NCBI GenBank assembly: GCA_963822175.1
Contig: CAWGGJ010000008.1
Location: 558,001-622,000, forward strand
Direction: 5' to 3'
Origin: FEB-25 sp963822175
GTDB taxonomy: Bacteria > Chloroflexota > Anaerolineae > Anaerolineales > UBA4823
Length of the DNA: 64,000 nt
This document shows, in pieces, positions 53,727 through 61,481 of this stretch; the first letter of the stretch is position 1; every line of letters starts with the position of its first letter. Position numbers and translations under genes: made by a program. Under the pieces are notes generated by a model. The model saw only the letters and a list, made by a program, of their open reading frames with translations, did not search any database and was not told the DNA's origin.

Positions 53727-54269
53727 TTATCCCTTACCCGACTTACCAGCCTTACGGCGGATCTTTTCTTCTAAATATTTAATGCCTTTACCAAGATATG
53801 GTTCTGGAGGACGTTGTTTGCGGATGTCATCCGCCATTTGTCCTACTTTCTGCTTATCAGGGCCACTAATTTTGATCTGACGTGTTTTTAAATCCACTTC
53901 AAATGCAATATCTGCTGGTGGTTCGACGACAATGGGATGTGAGTAGCCAAGGTTGAGCACCAAATTCTTGCCTTGCACCTCAGCACGATAACCAACCCCA
54001 TTAATCTCCAGCACCCGCTGAAAACCTGTGCTAACACCTGTAACCATATTTTGGATCAGGGCTCTGGTTGTTCCATGCAGTGCGCGATGTGATGGAGCGT
54101 CTGATGGACGCGTGACATTGATAACACCATTCTCCAAAGCAAATGATACATCTGCAGGGAAGGTGTATTCCAATGCACCTTTTGGACCCTTGATGTGGAT
54201 GTATTTTCCATCAATATGCACATCCACTTGGGGTGGAACGACAACTGGTAGACGACCTATTCTTGACAT
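53727..54269 (-). CDS. rplF: 50S ribosomal protein L6
   Basis: 180 residues from ATG 54269, with AAGGAG before it; the frame up to 54317 lies within rpsH. MSRIGRLPVVVPPQVDV, GPKGALEYTFP, LEINGVGYRAEVQGKNLVL and the C-terminal KQRPPEPYLGKGIKY are diagnostic. L6 lies at the base of the L7/L12 stalk near the sarcin-ricin loop. Confidence 0.97.
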   Translation of the reverse strand: MSRIGRLPVVVPPQVDVHIDGKYIHIKGPKGALEYTFPADVSFALENGVINVTRPSDAPSHRALHGTTRALIQNMVTGVSTGFQRVLEINGVGYRAEVQGKNLVLNLGYSHPIVVEPPADIAFEVDLKTRQIKISGPDKQKVGQMADDIRKQRPPEPYLGKGIKYLEEKIRRKAGKSGKG

Positions 54270-54279
54270 CTTAGTCTCC

Positions 54280-54696
54280 TTACCAGATCTTGCACAGAAT
54301 TTCGCCACCCACACCAAGCTGGCGTGCGCGTTGACCGGTCATGACGCCCTTGGGTGTGGATAGGATGGCAACGCCCATACCAGAAAGAACCCATGGGATT
54401 TCCTGCTTGCCTGCATAGACACGGCTTCCAGGGCGGCTGACACGTTCCAAACCGGTGATGACTGCACGACGTTCACGTCGTTCGCCAACATACTTCAGGC
54501 GGATACGCAGTACTTTTTGTTCAGGGCGCTTGCTATCTTCCACAATTTCATAACCACTGATGTAGCCTTCATCTTTCAAGATTTGCGCAATTGCAGCTTT
54601 CATTTTCGAATTGGGCAAGGCTACCGTGGAGTGCTCAGCCATCACGGCATTGCGAATCCGTGTGAGCATATCGGAGATTGGATCTGAAACTGACAT
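54280..54696 (-). CDS. rpsH: 30S ribosomal protein S8
   Basis: 138 residues: SDPISDMLTRIRNAVMAEHS at the N-terminus, IAQILKDEGYISGYEI, RRAVITGLERVSRPGSRVYA, and the ending VLSGMGVAILSTPKGVMTGQ then RARQLGVGGEILCKIW. S8 binds helix 21 of 16S rRNA and represses the spc operon in Escherichia coli; no such target was identified here. Confidence 0.97.
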   Translation of the reverse strand: MSVSDPISDMLTRIRNAVMAEHSTVALPNSKMKAAIAQILKDEGYISGYEIVEDSKRPEQKVLRIRLKYVGERRERRAVITGLERVSRPGSRVYAGKQEIPWVLSGMGVAILSTPKGVMTGQRARQLGVGGEILCKIW

Positions 54697-54715
54697 TTTT
54701 ATTTTCCTCCGCTCG

Positions 54716-54898
54716 TTACCAGGATGACTTTACGACGCCTGGAATTTTGCCTTCCAGTGCCTGCTCGCGGAAACAGATTCGGCATAGACCAAATCGCCTG
54801 ATATATCCACGTGGACGACCACAAAGTTTGCAACGATTCCGCACACGTGTGGGATATTTACGGCGCATTTCACGGTATTTCATGCATGTACTCGCCAT
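54716..54898 (-). CDS. rpsN: 30S ribosomal protein S14, zinc-binding type
   Basis: 60 residues, the short S14 (type Z) with a zinc knuckle NRCKLCGRPRGYIRRFGLCR then ICFREQALEG (CxxC ... CxxC). It belongs to the head of the 30S subunit. The ATG overlaps the last base of the rplE stop codon (TAATG), and AAGGAATCTA supplies a ribosome binding site. Confidence 0.97.
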   Translation of the reverse strand: MASTCMKYREMRRKYPTRVRNRCKLCGRPRGYIRRFGLCRICFREQALEGKIPGVVKSSW

Positions 54899-55449
54899 TA
54901 GATTCCTTCCTTCCGAAACGGCATACCCAGCATTTGAAGCATTTGCCTGGATTCATCGTCATTTCGGGCTGTTGTCACGATGGATATTTCCAAACCGCGT
55001 AGTTTATCAATCTTGTCGTATTCTATCTCTGGGAAAACAAGCTGCTCGCGCAATCCCAGGGTATAGTTGCCCCGTCCATCAAAAGCATTAGGGGAGATTC
55101 CTCTGAAGTCCCTCACCCGGGGTAATGCAATGTTCATCAACCGGTCAAGGAAAGACCACATTCTCTCCCCACGTAAGGTTACTTTGACACCGATCTGGCG
55201 ACCCTCACGCAGCTTAAAGTTAGCAATGCTCTTTTTGGCTTTGGTAATAATGGGCTTTTGCCCGGTGATCAGGGTTAAATCTGCCACGGCAGCTTCAATG
55301 GCTTTGGCATCATCCAGAGCCTCACCGACACCAATATTTACCACCACCTTGGTGATGCGTGGGATCTGCATAACATTATCCGTGCCGATCGATGCTTCGA
55401 GGGCAGGTGCGATTTCTTTGTGATATCGTTCTTTCAAATAATGAGTCAT
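54898..55449 (-). CDS. rplE: 50S ribosomal protein L5
   Basis: 183 residues: HYLKERYHKEIAPAL at the start, PRITKVVVNIGVGEALDDAK, TGQKPIITKAKKSIANFKLR, RDFRGISPNAFDGRGNYTLG and the ending MLGMPFRKEGI. L5 binds 5S rRNA and contacts P-site tRNA. Twenty-two bases after rplX. Confidence 0.98.
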   Translation of the reverse strand: MTHYLKERYHKEIAPALEASIGTDNVMQIPRITKVVVNIGVGEALDDAKAIEAAVADLTLITGQKPIITKAKKSIANFKLREGRQIGVKVTLRGERMWSFLDRLMNIALPRVRDFRGISPNAFDGRGNYTLGLREQLVFPEIEYDKIDKLRGLEISIVTTARNDDESRQMLQMLGMPFRKEGI

Positions 55450-55471
55450 CTTAATTGCTCCACATCAGTGA

Positions 55472-55801
55472 TTACTCGATCACTGCGCCACAGTTCTTAC
55501 AAACTCGCTGGCTTTCATCATTCTCACGTTGCACGCCAACACGAACGGGGTTGTCGCATTTAGGGCACACCAACATGACGTTTCCAATGGCAATCGGAGC
55601 TTCAAATTCAATGATCCCTGGTTTCAGAGTACGACCCTGAGCCTGAACCTGTTTTTGATGCTTCTTTCGAACATTAATGCCAGCAATGACCACTTTTCCT
55701 TCATCGGGTAGAACCTTGATCACCTTCCCGCGCCTGCCTTTATCGGCTTCGCGGCCACTGATCACTTCTACAGTATCATCTTTACGAATTTTTACTCTCA
55801 C
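55472..55801 (-). CDS. rplX: 50S ribosomal protein L24 with C-terminal zinc ribbon
   Basis: 109 residues: KIRKDDTVEVISGREADKGR and GKVIKVLPDEGKVVIAGINV form the KOW domain; residues 76-107 add two CxxC knuckles (LVCPKCDNPVRVG, RVCKNCGAVIE). Such ribbons occur in L24 of Thermus and other deep lineages, so it is not unique. L24 is an early-assembly 50S protein near the tunnel exit. Confidence 0.97.
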   Translation of the reverse strand: MRVKIRKDDTVEVISGREADKGRRGKVIKVLPDEGKVVIAGINVRKKHQKQVQAQGRTLKPGIIEFEAPIAIGNVMLVCPKCDNPVRVGVQRENDESQRVCKNCGAVIE

Positions 55802-55826
55802 AGCATATACTCCTGCACCGTAATAC

Positions 55827-56198
55827 CTATAGGACCTCTGGTGCCAATGACACGATTCTCATAAACCCTTTTTCACGCAGCTCTCTGGCTACCGGGCCAA
55901 AGATACGAGTTCCTTTTGGGTTCTGACCATCAAGGTCTAAAATGACTGCTGCGTTATCATCAAATCGTATGTACGAACCATCATCACGGCGCCATTCTTT
56001 GGCACAGCGCACGATGACCGCTTTGACAACTTCGCTTTTTTTCACACTTCCTTGCGGTGAAGCCTCTTTTATTGCTCCAACCACGATATCACCCACACGG
56101 CCATAACGCCGCCTTGAACCACCCATAACATGGATGACCAATAATGAGCGACCACCGGTGTTATCAGCAACCTTTACCACTGTCTCTTGTTGGATCAT
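55827..56198 (-). CDS. rplN: 50S ribosomal protein L14
   Basis: 123 residues: MIQQETVVKVADNTGGRSLL at the N-terminus, GDIVVGAIKEASPQGSVKKS, FDDNAAVILDLDGQNPKGTR and the ending ELREKGFMRIVSLAPEVL. L14 lies at the 30S interface and binds L19. Two bases after the rpsQ stop codon. Confidence 0.98.
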   Translation of the reverse strand: MIQQETVVKVADNTGGRSLLVIHVMGGSRRRYGRVGDIVVGAIKEASPQGSVKKSEVVKAVIVRCAKEWRRDDGSYIRFDDNAAVILDLDGQNPKGTRIFGPVARELREKGFMRIVSLAPEVL

Positions 56199-56200
56199 GG

Positions 56201-56473
56201 CTATGCCTCCGATATTTCTTCAGCACCACCAACCGTATGACGGATGATCTGCTCAACGACCCAATGTTTATTTTTTGAGATGGGTCTGCTTTCAACGATC
56301 TGGACCTGGTCACCTACCTGACATCCAAGCTCATCGTGAGCCATCAGACGTTTTCGACTGACGACTACTTTTTTATAGAGGGGATGGCGGTAGGATCTAG
56401 AGATCTCAACAACCACAGTCTTTTGCATGGCATTACTGGTGACAAAACCAGTGATTCGTCGGCGATTATTCAT
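56201..56473 (-). CDS. rpsQ: 30S ribosomal protein S17
   Basis: 90 residues from ATG 56473, which overlaps the rpmC end by eight bases and has GAGGAG just before it. RRRITGFVTSNAMQKTVVVE, YRHPLYKKVVVSRKRLMAHD and DQVQIVESRPISKNKHWVV match S17, an OB-fold primary 16S rRNA-binding protein. Confidence 0.96.
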   Translation of the reverse strand: MNNRRRITGFVTSNAMQKTVVVEISRSYRHPLYKKVVVSRKRLMAHDELGCQVGDQVQIVESRPISKNKHWVVEQIIRHTVGGAEEISEA

Positions 56474-56681
56474 GGTTCTCCTCGCTTTCAGGATTTCGCA
56501 GGCGTTCATTCAATACGGTGCTTAATCGGGCGATAACACGGCGTGTGTGACGCAGGCGGGTAAAGTCGGATAATTCACCAGAGGTCAGTTGAAATCGTAA
56601 CTTCATCAGCTCTTCCTTGGTGTCATTGATCTGGGCTTCGAGAGCTTCAGTGGATAGGGCACGAACCTCACGGATTTTCAT
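56466..56681 (-). CDS. rpmC: 50S ribosomal protein L29
   Basis: 71 residues, two long helices: KIREVRALSTEALEAQINDT and KEELMKLRFQLTSGELSDFT followed by RLRHTRRVIARLSTVLNER. L29 stands beside the tunnel exit and contributes to the docking site of chaperones. Its ATG overlaps the rplP stop codon (ATGA). Confidence 0.97.
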   Translation of the reverse strand: MKIREVRALSTEALEAQINDTKEELMKLRFQLTSGELSDFTRLRHTRRVIARLSTVLNERLRNPESEENHE

Positions 56682-57112
56682 GACTCGCCTCCAGCAACCC
56701 GTTCATAACGACCCACAACCTTGGTCTTGATCGCTAGTTTGAATTGTGCCAGGCGCAGGGCAGCTCGGGCTTCATCTTCCGGAAGACCACCACCGACCTC
56801 GAACATGACCCGACCAGGTTTGACAACGGCTACCCAGTACTCTACATTTCCCTTGCCTTTACCCATACGGGTTTCGGCTGGTTTTTGAGTGTAAGGCTTA
56901 TCTGGAAAGATGCGTATCCACACCTTGCCGCGACGTTTTAAGGCATGCATGATCGCCCTTCGGGCAGCTTCGATTTGTCGGGCGGTAACCCATCCGGGTT
57001 CAAGGGCTTGCAGACCGAAATCCCCAAAGTGGACATCGGCACCGCGCAATTCTTTCCCTTTCATGCGCCCGCGCATTTGTTTACGATACTTGACTCTTTT
57101 TGGCATGAGCAT
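56678..57112 (-). CDS. rplP: 50S ribosomal protein L16
   Basis: 144 residues from ATG 57112 (GAGG nine bases upstream); a second ATG two codons later is also possible. PKRVKYRKQMRGRMKGKELR, GWVTARQIEAARRAIMHALK and MGKGKGNVEYWVAVVKPGR are diagnostic. L16 organises the tRNA-binding architecture of the 50S subunit. Confidence 0.97.
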   Translation of the reverse strand: MLMPKRVKYRKQMRGRMKGKELRGADVHFGDFGLQALEPGWVTARQIEAARRAIMHALKRRGKVWIRIFPDKPYTQKPAETRMGKGKGNVEYWVAVVKPGRVMFEVGGGLPEDEARAALRLAQFKLAIKTKVVGRYERVAGGES

Positions 57113-57126
57113 GGTAAAAAACCTCG

Positions 57127-57804
57127 TTACTCACTGACATAAACACCCTCAGTCGACTCAACCTGCTCTTCGACTGTGGGCAATAATTCACCGCGATAAA
57201 TCCAGACTTTGACACCAATCCGACCATAAGTGGTTAGTGCTTGGGTCTGGTGGTAATCAATATCGGCACGCAGTGTGGCACGTGGCACGCGACCTTCACG
57301 CATATTCACAACACGGGCCATTTCAGCCCCGCTCAGGCGACCACCAACTTCGACGCGTATTCCCTGAGCTCCCTGGCGAATAGCCTGCTGGATGGCACGT
57401 TTCATGGCGCGTTGATAACTGATACGACGCTCGAGCTGTTCTGCAATATTATTCGCCACAAGATATGCATCCAGATCTGGGCTCTTGATCTCCTTGATCT
57501 CAAGGTCGATCTTCTTGCCGACCATGCTTTCAAGGTGTTGGCGGAGATTCTTTACGCTTTCACCCTTACGACCAATGAGAACACCAGGCTTGGCAGTGTT
57601 GACAACGATCTTTACTTTTCCGGGAAATCTTTCGACCTCGATCCGAGATACACCTGCCCGGGCAGCTTCCTTACGTACAAGATCGCGTAAGGCAAAATCC
57701 TGGTGGAGCTGATCGACATAATCACGTCCTTCAGCGTACCATCGCCCTTCCCAGGTTTTGTTGATCTTAAGGCGAAAACCAATCGGATTTACTTTTCGAC
57801 CCAT
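57127..57804 (-). CDS. rpsC: 30S ribosomal protein S3
   Basis: 225 residues: GRKVNPIGFRLKINKTWEGR at the start, a KH domain (KPGVLIGRKGESVKNLRQHL), RAIQQAIRQGAQGIRVEVGG and the C-terminal GRIGVKVWIYRGELLP. S3 lines the mRNA entry channel and has helicase activity. Between rplV and rplP. Confidence 0.98.
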   Translation of the reverse strand: MGRKVNPIGFRLKINKTWEGRWYAEGRDYVDQLHQDFALRDLVRKEAARAGVSRIEVERFPGKVKIVVNTAKPGVLIGRKGESVKNLRQHLESMVGKKIDLEIKEIKSPDLDAYLVANNIAEQLERRISYQRAMKRAIQQAIRQGAQGIRVEVGGRLSGAEMARVVNMREGRVPRATLRADIDYHQTQALTTYGRIGVKVWIYRGELLPTVEEQVESTEGVYVSE

Positions 57805-57812
57805 AATAGCTC

Positions 57813-58163
57813 CTACTTTCCTTCTCGCTCACGAAGGATGACGGTTATGTGTGATGAGCGTCTTAACCAGGGCATAAATCTGCCTCGAGGTCCAAAGCGC
57901 CGCCACTTGCGAGTTGGTGCTTCATCTGCATAGATACGATAAACATAGAGATCATCTCGGCTAACACCAAAGTTTTCTTCAGCATTGGCAATGGCTGAAT
58001 TGAGCAGTTTGGAAATTGGTTGAGCAGCATAATTAGGTACAAATTTGAGCATGGTCACAGCCTGGACCACGTCCTTGCCTCGTACCATATCAACCACCAA
58101 CCGTGCTTTTTGGGCAGAGACATTGGTTGAAAGGGCTTGTGCACGAATATCATGAGTTGGCAT
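57813..58163 (-). CDS. rplV: 50S ribosomal protein L22
   Basis: 116 residues: STNVSAQKARLVVDMVRGKD, SKLLNSAIANAEENFGVSRD, and a tunnel-reaching hairpin in APTRKWRRFGPRGRFMPWLR. The C-terminus is SSHITVILRE-like. L22 contacts all 23S domains and lines the exit tunnel. Nine bases before rpsC. Confidence 0.97.
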   Translation of the reverse strand: MPTHDIRAQALSTNVSAQKARLVVDMVRGKDVVQAVTMLKFVPNYAAQPISKLLNSAIANAEENFGVSRDDLYVYRIYADEAPTRKWRRFGPRGRFMPWLRRSSHITVILREREGK

Positions 58164-58166
58164 GGG

Positions 58167-58448
58167 TTATTCCCCTTTCTTTACTTTCTTCTCAGCAACA
58201 TGACCGCGGAATGTGCGCGTGGGTGCAAATTCACCCAGGCGATGTCCGACCATATTTTCTGTGATGTAGATGGGTACATGTCTGCGCCCATCGTGGACAG
58301 CAACAGTATGTCCAACCATTTGAGGAAATATAGTGCTTGCACGGCTCCATGTGCGAATGACTTTTTTCTCGCCTCGCTCATTCATGGCTTCTATTTTTTT
58401 GAGCAGTTTCGGTGCCACAAAGGGCCCTTTTTTCAGAGATCGTCCCAT
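58167..58448 (-). CDS. rpsS: 30S ribosomal protein S19
   Basis: 93 residues: GRSLKKGPFVAPKLLKKIEA, RTWSRASTIFPQMVGHTVAV and YITENMVGHRLGEFAPTRTF match S19, a head protein of the 30S subunit next to the A-site tRNA and S13. Three bases before rplV. Confidence 0.98.
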   Translation of the reverse strand: MGRSLKKGPFVAPKLLKKIEAMNERGEKKVIRTWSRASTIFPQMVGHTVAVHDGRRHVPIYITENMVGHRLGEFAPTRTFRGHVAEKKVKKGE

Positions 58449-58473
58449 TTTCTCGACTCCTGATACCTATTGA

Positions 58474-59310
58474 CTATCTGCGGTTCTTACCGCGCCGGCG
58501 GATGATATATTGATCCGATATTTTATTTCGACGGGTCTTATAACCACGGGTAGGTTTACCCCAAGGACTCTTCGGCCCTGGCATACCTGTGGGTTGTCGA
58601 CCTTCACCACCACCATGGGGGTGATCACGGGGGCTCATGGCTGTACCACGCACGGTCGGGCGAATACCCATATGGCGCTTTCGGCCTGCCTTCCCTAGTT
58701 TAATATTGCTGTGATCCAGATTACCTACCTGACCAATGGTGGCATAGCATGTCTGACGGATCAGGCGTACTTCACCGGAGGGCATACGAATTTGAGCAAA
58801 ATCACCCTCTTTCGCTAAAAGCTGGGCTGCAGCACCTGCCGAACGAACCAGTTGCCCACCACGACCTTCTTTTAGCTCAAGGTTGTGGATCAAAGTCCCA
58901 ACAGGGATATTTGAAATAGGCAGGCAATTACCAGGGCGGACTTCTGCTTTCGGGCCTGACATGACAGAATCACCAACCTTCAAATCGAGAGGGGCAACAA
59001 TGTATCGTTTTTCGCCATCAGTGTAGAACAATAATGCCAGGCGAGCCGTACGATTGGGGTCATACTCGATCGCAGCGACCTTTGCTCCAACATTGTGTTT
59101 CTCACGTTTGAAATCAACAATGCGTATATGCTGTCGACTGCCACCACCGCGATGTCTAACGGAGATACGCCCTGTGGTATCACGACCGGCATGATTCTTC
59201 TTGTCGATGATCAGGGAGCGTTCTGGTTTGGTCTTGGTTATTTCATCAAATGTGTATCCGGTCATTCCACGAAGACTGGGAGTTACCGGCTTATATTTCT
59301 TGACAGCCAT
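58474..59310 (-). CDS. rplB: 50S ribosomal protein L2
   Basis: 278 residues: VKKYKPVTPSLRGMTGYTFD, KNHAGRDTTGRISVRHRGGG and RHMGIRPTVRGTAMSPRDHP, with the His of HPHGGGEG near the peptidyl transferase centre and the basic tail IIRRRGKNRR. L2 helps subunit association and tRNA binding. The ATG overlaps the rplW stop by one base (TAATG). Confidence 0.98.
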   Translation of the reverse strand: MAVKKYKPVTPSLRGMTGYTFDEITKTKPERSLIIDKKNHAGRDTTGRISVRHRGGGSRQHIRIVDFKREKHNVGAKVAAIEYDPNRTARLALLFYTDGEKRYIVAPLDLKVGDSVMSGPKAEVRPGNCLPISNIPVGTLIHNLELKEGRGGQLVRSAGAAAQLLAKEGDFAQIRMPSGEVRLIRQTCYATIGQVGNLDHSNIKLGKAGRKRHMGIRPTVRGTAMSPRDHPHGGGEGRQPTGMPGPKSPWGKPTRGYKTRRNKISDQYIIRRRGKNRR

Positions 59311-59612
59311 TATTTCACTCCTTCAAACAGGTCAATCGTGTCACCCAACGCCAGGGAGATAATGGCTTTCTTGTAGCCACTTCGGCGTACCATTACACGG
59401 CGACTCTTCCAACGGCGGGTGCGTTTAGGTGAAACATTGATCAAATTGACGCGCACAACGTTGACATCAAAGAGTGTTTCAACTGCATCCTTGACCATAC
59501 CTTTTGTTGCATCTGAACTAACTTCAAATGTATATTGGTGCAGGTTCGCATTTTGAAAGTTCGACTTCTCTGTGACAATCGGGCGACGTAGGACATCGTA
59601 AATAGTAGTCAT
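59310..59612 (-). CDS. rplW: 50S ribosomal protein L23
   Basis: 100 residues: DVLRRPIVTEKSNFQNANLH at the N-terminus, TFEVSSDATKGMVKDAVETL and NVSPKRTRRWKSRRVMVRRS. L23 forms the docking site for trigger factor and SRP at the tunnel exit. Thirteen bases after rplD. Confidence 0.97.
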   Translation of the reverse strand: MTTIYDVLRRPIVTEKSNFQNANLHQYTFEVSSDATKGMVKDAVETLFDVNVVRVNLINVSPKRTRRWKSRRVMVRRSGYKKAIISLALGDTIDLFEGVK

Positions 59613-59625
59613 GAATGCCTCCTGT

Positions 59626-60255
59626 TTATCCTAAATGCGCCGAAATAACATCCAGCGACTGGAGCGGTAGAACGATCTTATCGAAGCTGAGCAAGTCACG
59701 GATGTTCAGGTAATTTGCGAGAAGCGTCTTGGTTCCCGGCAGGTTACTGGCAGAGCGAATGACCACTTCATATGCCGGGTTCTTCTCCGGGATAAGAATA
59801 ACTGCGGATTCGTCACCCACAAGCTTGGACAATACCTGCGCCATTAATTTAGTTTTGGCTTCTGCCAAAGACAGATCCTCGACAACTACAATTGCTTTTT
59901 CGGAAGCTCTTGCAGAAAGAGCAGAGCGAAGTGCTGCCAGACGCATCTTGTGTGGCATGGGCAGGGTGTAATCACGTGGATGTGGGGTGTGTACTTTACC
60001 ACCACCAACCCACTGGGCAGCACGGGTTGAACCTTGTCGGGCGCGACCTGTACCTTTTTGTTTCCAGGGTTTCTTTCCACCACCGGATACATCACCGCGT
60101 GCCTTCGTGCTATGGGTTCCCAGGCGTGCATTTGCCATCTGGCGGACAAATGCCTGGTGCATCAGGTCTATATTAATCGGAGCTTCAAAAACCTGCGCTG
60201 GTAATTCAACCGTGCGGGTTTTTTCTCCTTCCATGTTCAAGACATCTACTTCCAT
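59626..60255 (-). CDS. rplD: 50S ribosomal protein L4
   Basis: 209 residues from ATG 60255 (EVDVLNMEGEK), nine bases after GGAG; in-frame starts at 60270 and 60261 lie on or too near that site. RGDVSGGGKKPWKQKGTGRA, the tunnel-reaching loop, and PHPRDYTLPMPHKMRLAALR are diagnostic. In Escherichia coli L4 represses the S10 operon, so it is the first candidate ligand for the structured rpsJ-rplC gap nearby. Confidence 0.96.
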   Translation of the reverse strand: MEVDVLNMEGEKTRTVELPAQVFEAPINIDLMHQAFVRQMANARLGTHSTKARGDVSGGGKKPWKQKGTGRARQGSTRAAQWVGGGKVHTPHPRDYTLPMPHKMRLAALRSALSARASEKAIVVVEDLSLAEAKTKLMAQVLSKLVGDESAVILIPEKNPAYEVVIRSASNLPGTKTLLANYLNIRDLLSFDKIVLPLQSLDVISAHLG

Positions 60256-60298
60256 AATCATATTCTCCACTTACGTGAGAATCAGTGCCGTAAACCGG

Positions 60299-60928
60299 CT
60301 ACTGCTTCCTGGTTTCCTTAATCTCTACAACGCTGCCCTTGGGACCCGGCACAGCGCCATTAACACCGATCAGGTTACGTTCCTTATCGATCAGGACGAT
60401 CTTAAGGTTCTGAGCGGTGATTCGGCGATTACCCATATGACCAGGTCCACGAGCACCTTTGTATACCCGACCTGGAGTTGTTGTTGATCCACGTGAGCCA
60501 GGTGCACGTTCACGGTCTGAAGTACCGTGGGTTTTATGTGCGCCTCTAAAGTGATAACGTCGCACACCACCCTGGAAACCACGACCTTTGCTGGTGCCAA
60601 TAATATCGACGAATTCGCCTTCCGAAAAAACTTGCGCTACATCCACCTGGTTGCCCTCAGTAACTTCCGGATCCTTTACCCGAAATTCACGCAAAAAGCG
60701 CAACGGGGGGAGCGTGTTGCGCTTGAGGTGCCCCAGCTGACCACCGGTCAGAAGTTTGGGTCGTACTTCTCCAAAACCCAACTGGACGGCTGAATATCCA
60801 TCTTTACCAGGCAAACGAACCTGAGTAACGTAGCATGGCCCAGCTTCGATCAGGGTAACGGGGAGCGCCCGTCCTTCAACGAAAATCTGGGTCATGCCAA
60901 TTTTCTTTCCAATCAGCCCTTTTAACAT
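60299..60928 (-). CDS. rplC: 50S ribosomal protein L3
   Basis: 209 residues: LKGLIGKKIGMTQIFVEGRA, VDIIGTSKGRGFQGGVRRYH, THGTSDRERAPGSRGSTTTP and RVYKGARGPGHMGNRRIT, the loop reaching the peptidyl transferase centre. L3 starts 50S assembly. It is the first gene after the 219-base structured gap, with AGGAG upstream of the ATG. Confidence 0.98.
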   Translation of the reverse strand: MLKGLIGKKIGMTQIFVEGRALPVTLIEAGPCYVTQVRLPGKDGYSAVQLGFGEVRPKLLTGGQLGHLKRNTLPPLRFLREFRVKDPEVTEGNQVDVAQVFSEGEFVDIIGTSKGRGFQGGVRRYHFRGAHKTHGTSDRERAPGSRGSTTTPGRVYKGARGPGHMGNRRITAQNLKIVLIDKERNLIGVNGAVPGPKGSVVEIKETRKQ

Positions 60929-61147
60929 CTCAGTTTTCTCCTATCAAATAAATTATTCGGGACTGTCAGCCTGGGCATGGCTGCATCATCCCTGACCGCA
61001 GTGCAGTCAACCGGTCTACCGTGGAGCCTCGGGTTTGTTCGCTCGCGTGTAGGTCCGCTCTTACACTGCCACCATTCTGCGACGGGTGCTTCCCGGCTGA
61101 TATCAAACCAGCCTTTCAATCAGCGCCCCGTCCTGGTGGTGATTATT
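60929..61147 (-). ncRNA. Candidate structured r-protein leader RNA before rplC
   Basis: This 219-base gap is by far the largest in the S10-spc stretch. On the transcript strand several helices are visible: CCACC (near 61136) with GGTGG (near 61070) enclosing GACGGG (61128-61123) with CCCGTC; inside, GCTGAT with ATCAGC; then GTGTA with TACAC; GTCAG with CTGAC; and CAGCC with GGCTG near the end. It closes with an A+T-rich linker and the AGGAG of rplC. This fits a cis-acting leader for translational feedback, L4 or L3 being natural ligands. I cannot match it to a known leader class from memory. Confidence 0.5.
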
Positions 61148-61456
61148 CTAGATCTTTATTTCAATGTCCACACCCGCAGGAAGATTCAATCGCATAAGCA
61201 TATCGATGGTTTTGGAATCTGGGTCCAAGACATCGATCAAGCGGTTATGTGTGCGGATTTCAAAATGCTCGTGTGAATCTTTATCGATGAATGTCGAGCG
61301 CCGAATTGTAAACCTTTCTTTCTTAGTTGGCAAGGGTACAGGACCAACTACTCTGGCGCCGGTGCGTTCTGCAGTTTCCACAATGCGTTTCGCAGATTGA
61401 TCCAGAACGCGGTGGTCATAAGCTTTCAAACGGATACGGATCTTTTGTTTAGCCAT
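61148..61456 (-). CDS. rpsJ: 30S ribosomal protein S10
   Basis: 102 residues: KQKIRIRLKAYDHRVLDQSA, VGPVPLPTKKERFTIRRSTF and FEIRTHNRLIDVLDPDSKTI are diagnostic. S10 belongs to the 30S head and is also NusE in transcription antitermination. It starts 25 bases after tuf, joining the str and S10 operons. The long gap after it separates it from rplC. Confidence 0.98.
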   Translation of the reverse strand: MAKQKIRIRLKAYDHRVLDQSAKRIVETAERTGARVVGPVPLPTKKERFTIRRSTFIDKDSHEHFEIRTHNRLIDVLDPDSKTIDMLMRLNLPAGVDIEIKI

Positions 61457-61481
61457 GTTTCCTATTCCATTATTCTATGGA

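Noticed and set aside
55472..55570. Zinc ribbon on L24 as a novel fusion
   Set aside because: Similar C-terminal CxxC ribbons occur in L24 of Thermus and other bacteria.
60922..61119. A 65-codon minus-strand frame in the rpsJ-rplC gap
   Set aside because: It needs a TTG start without a ribosome binding site, overlaps the rplC start, has a composition unlike known proteins, and the same bases form many helices.
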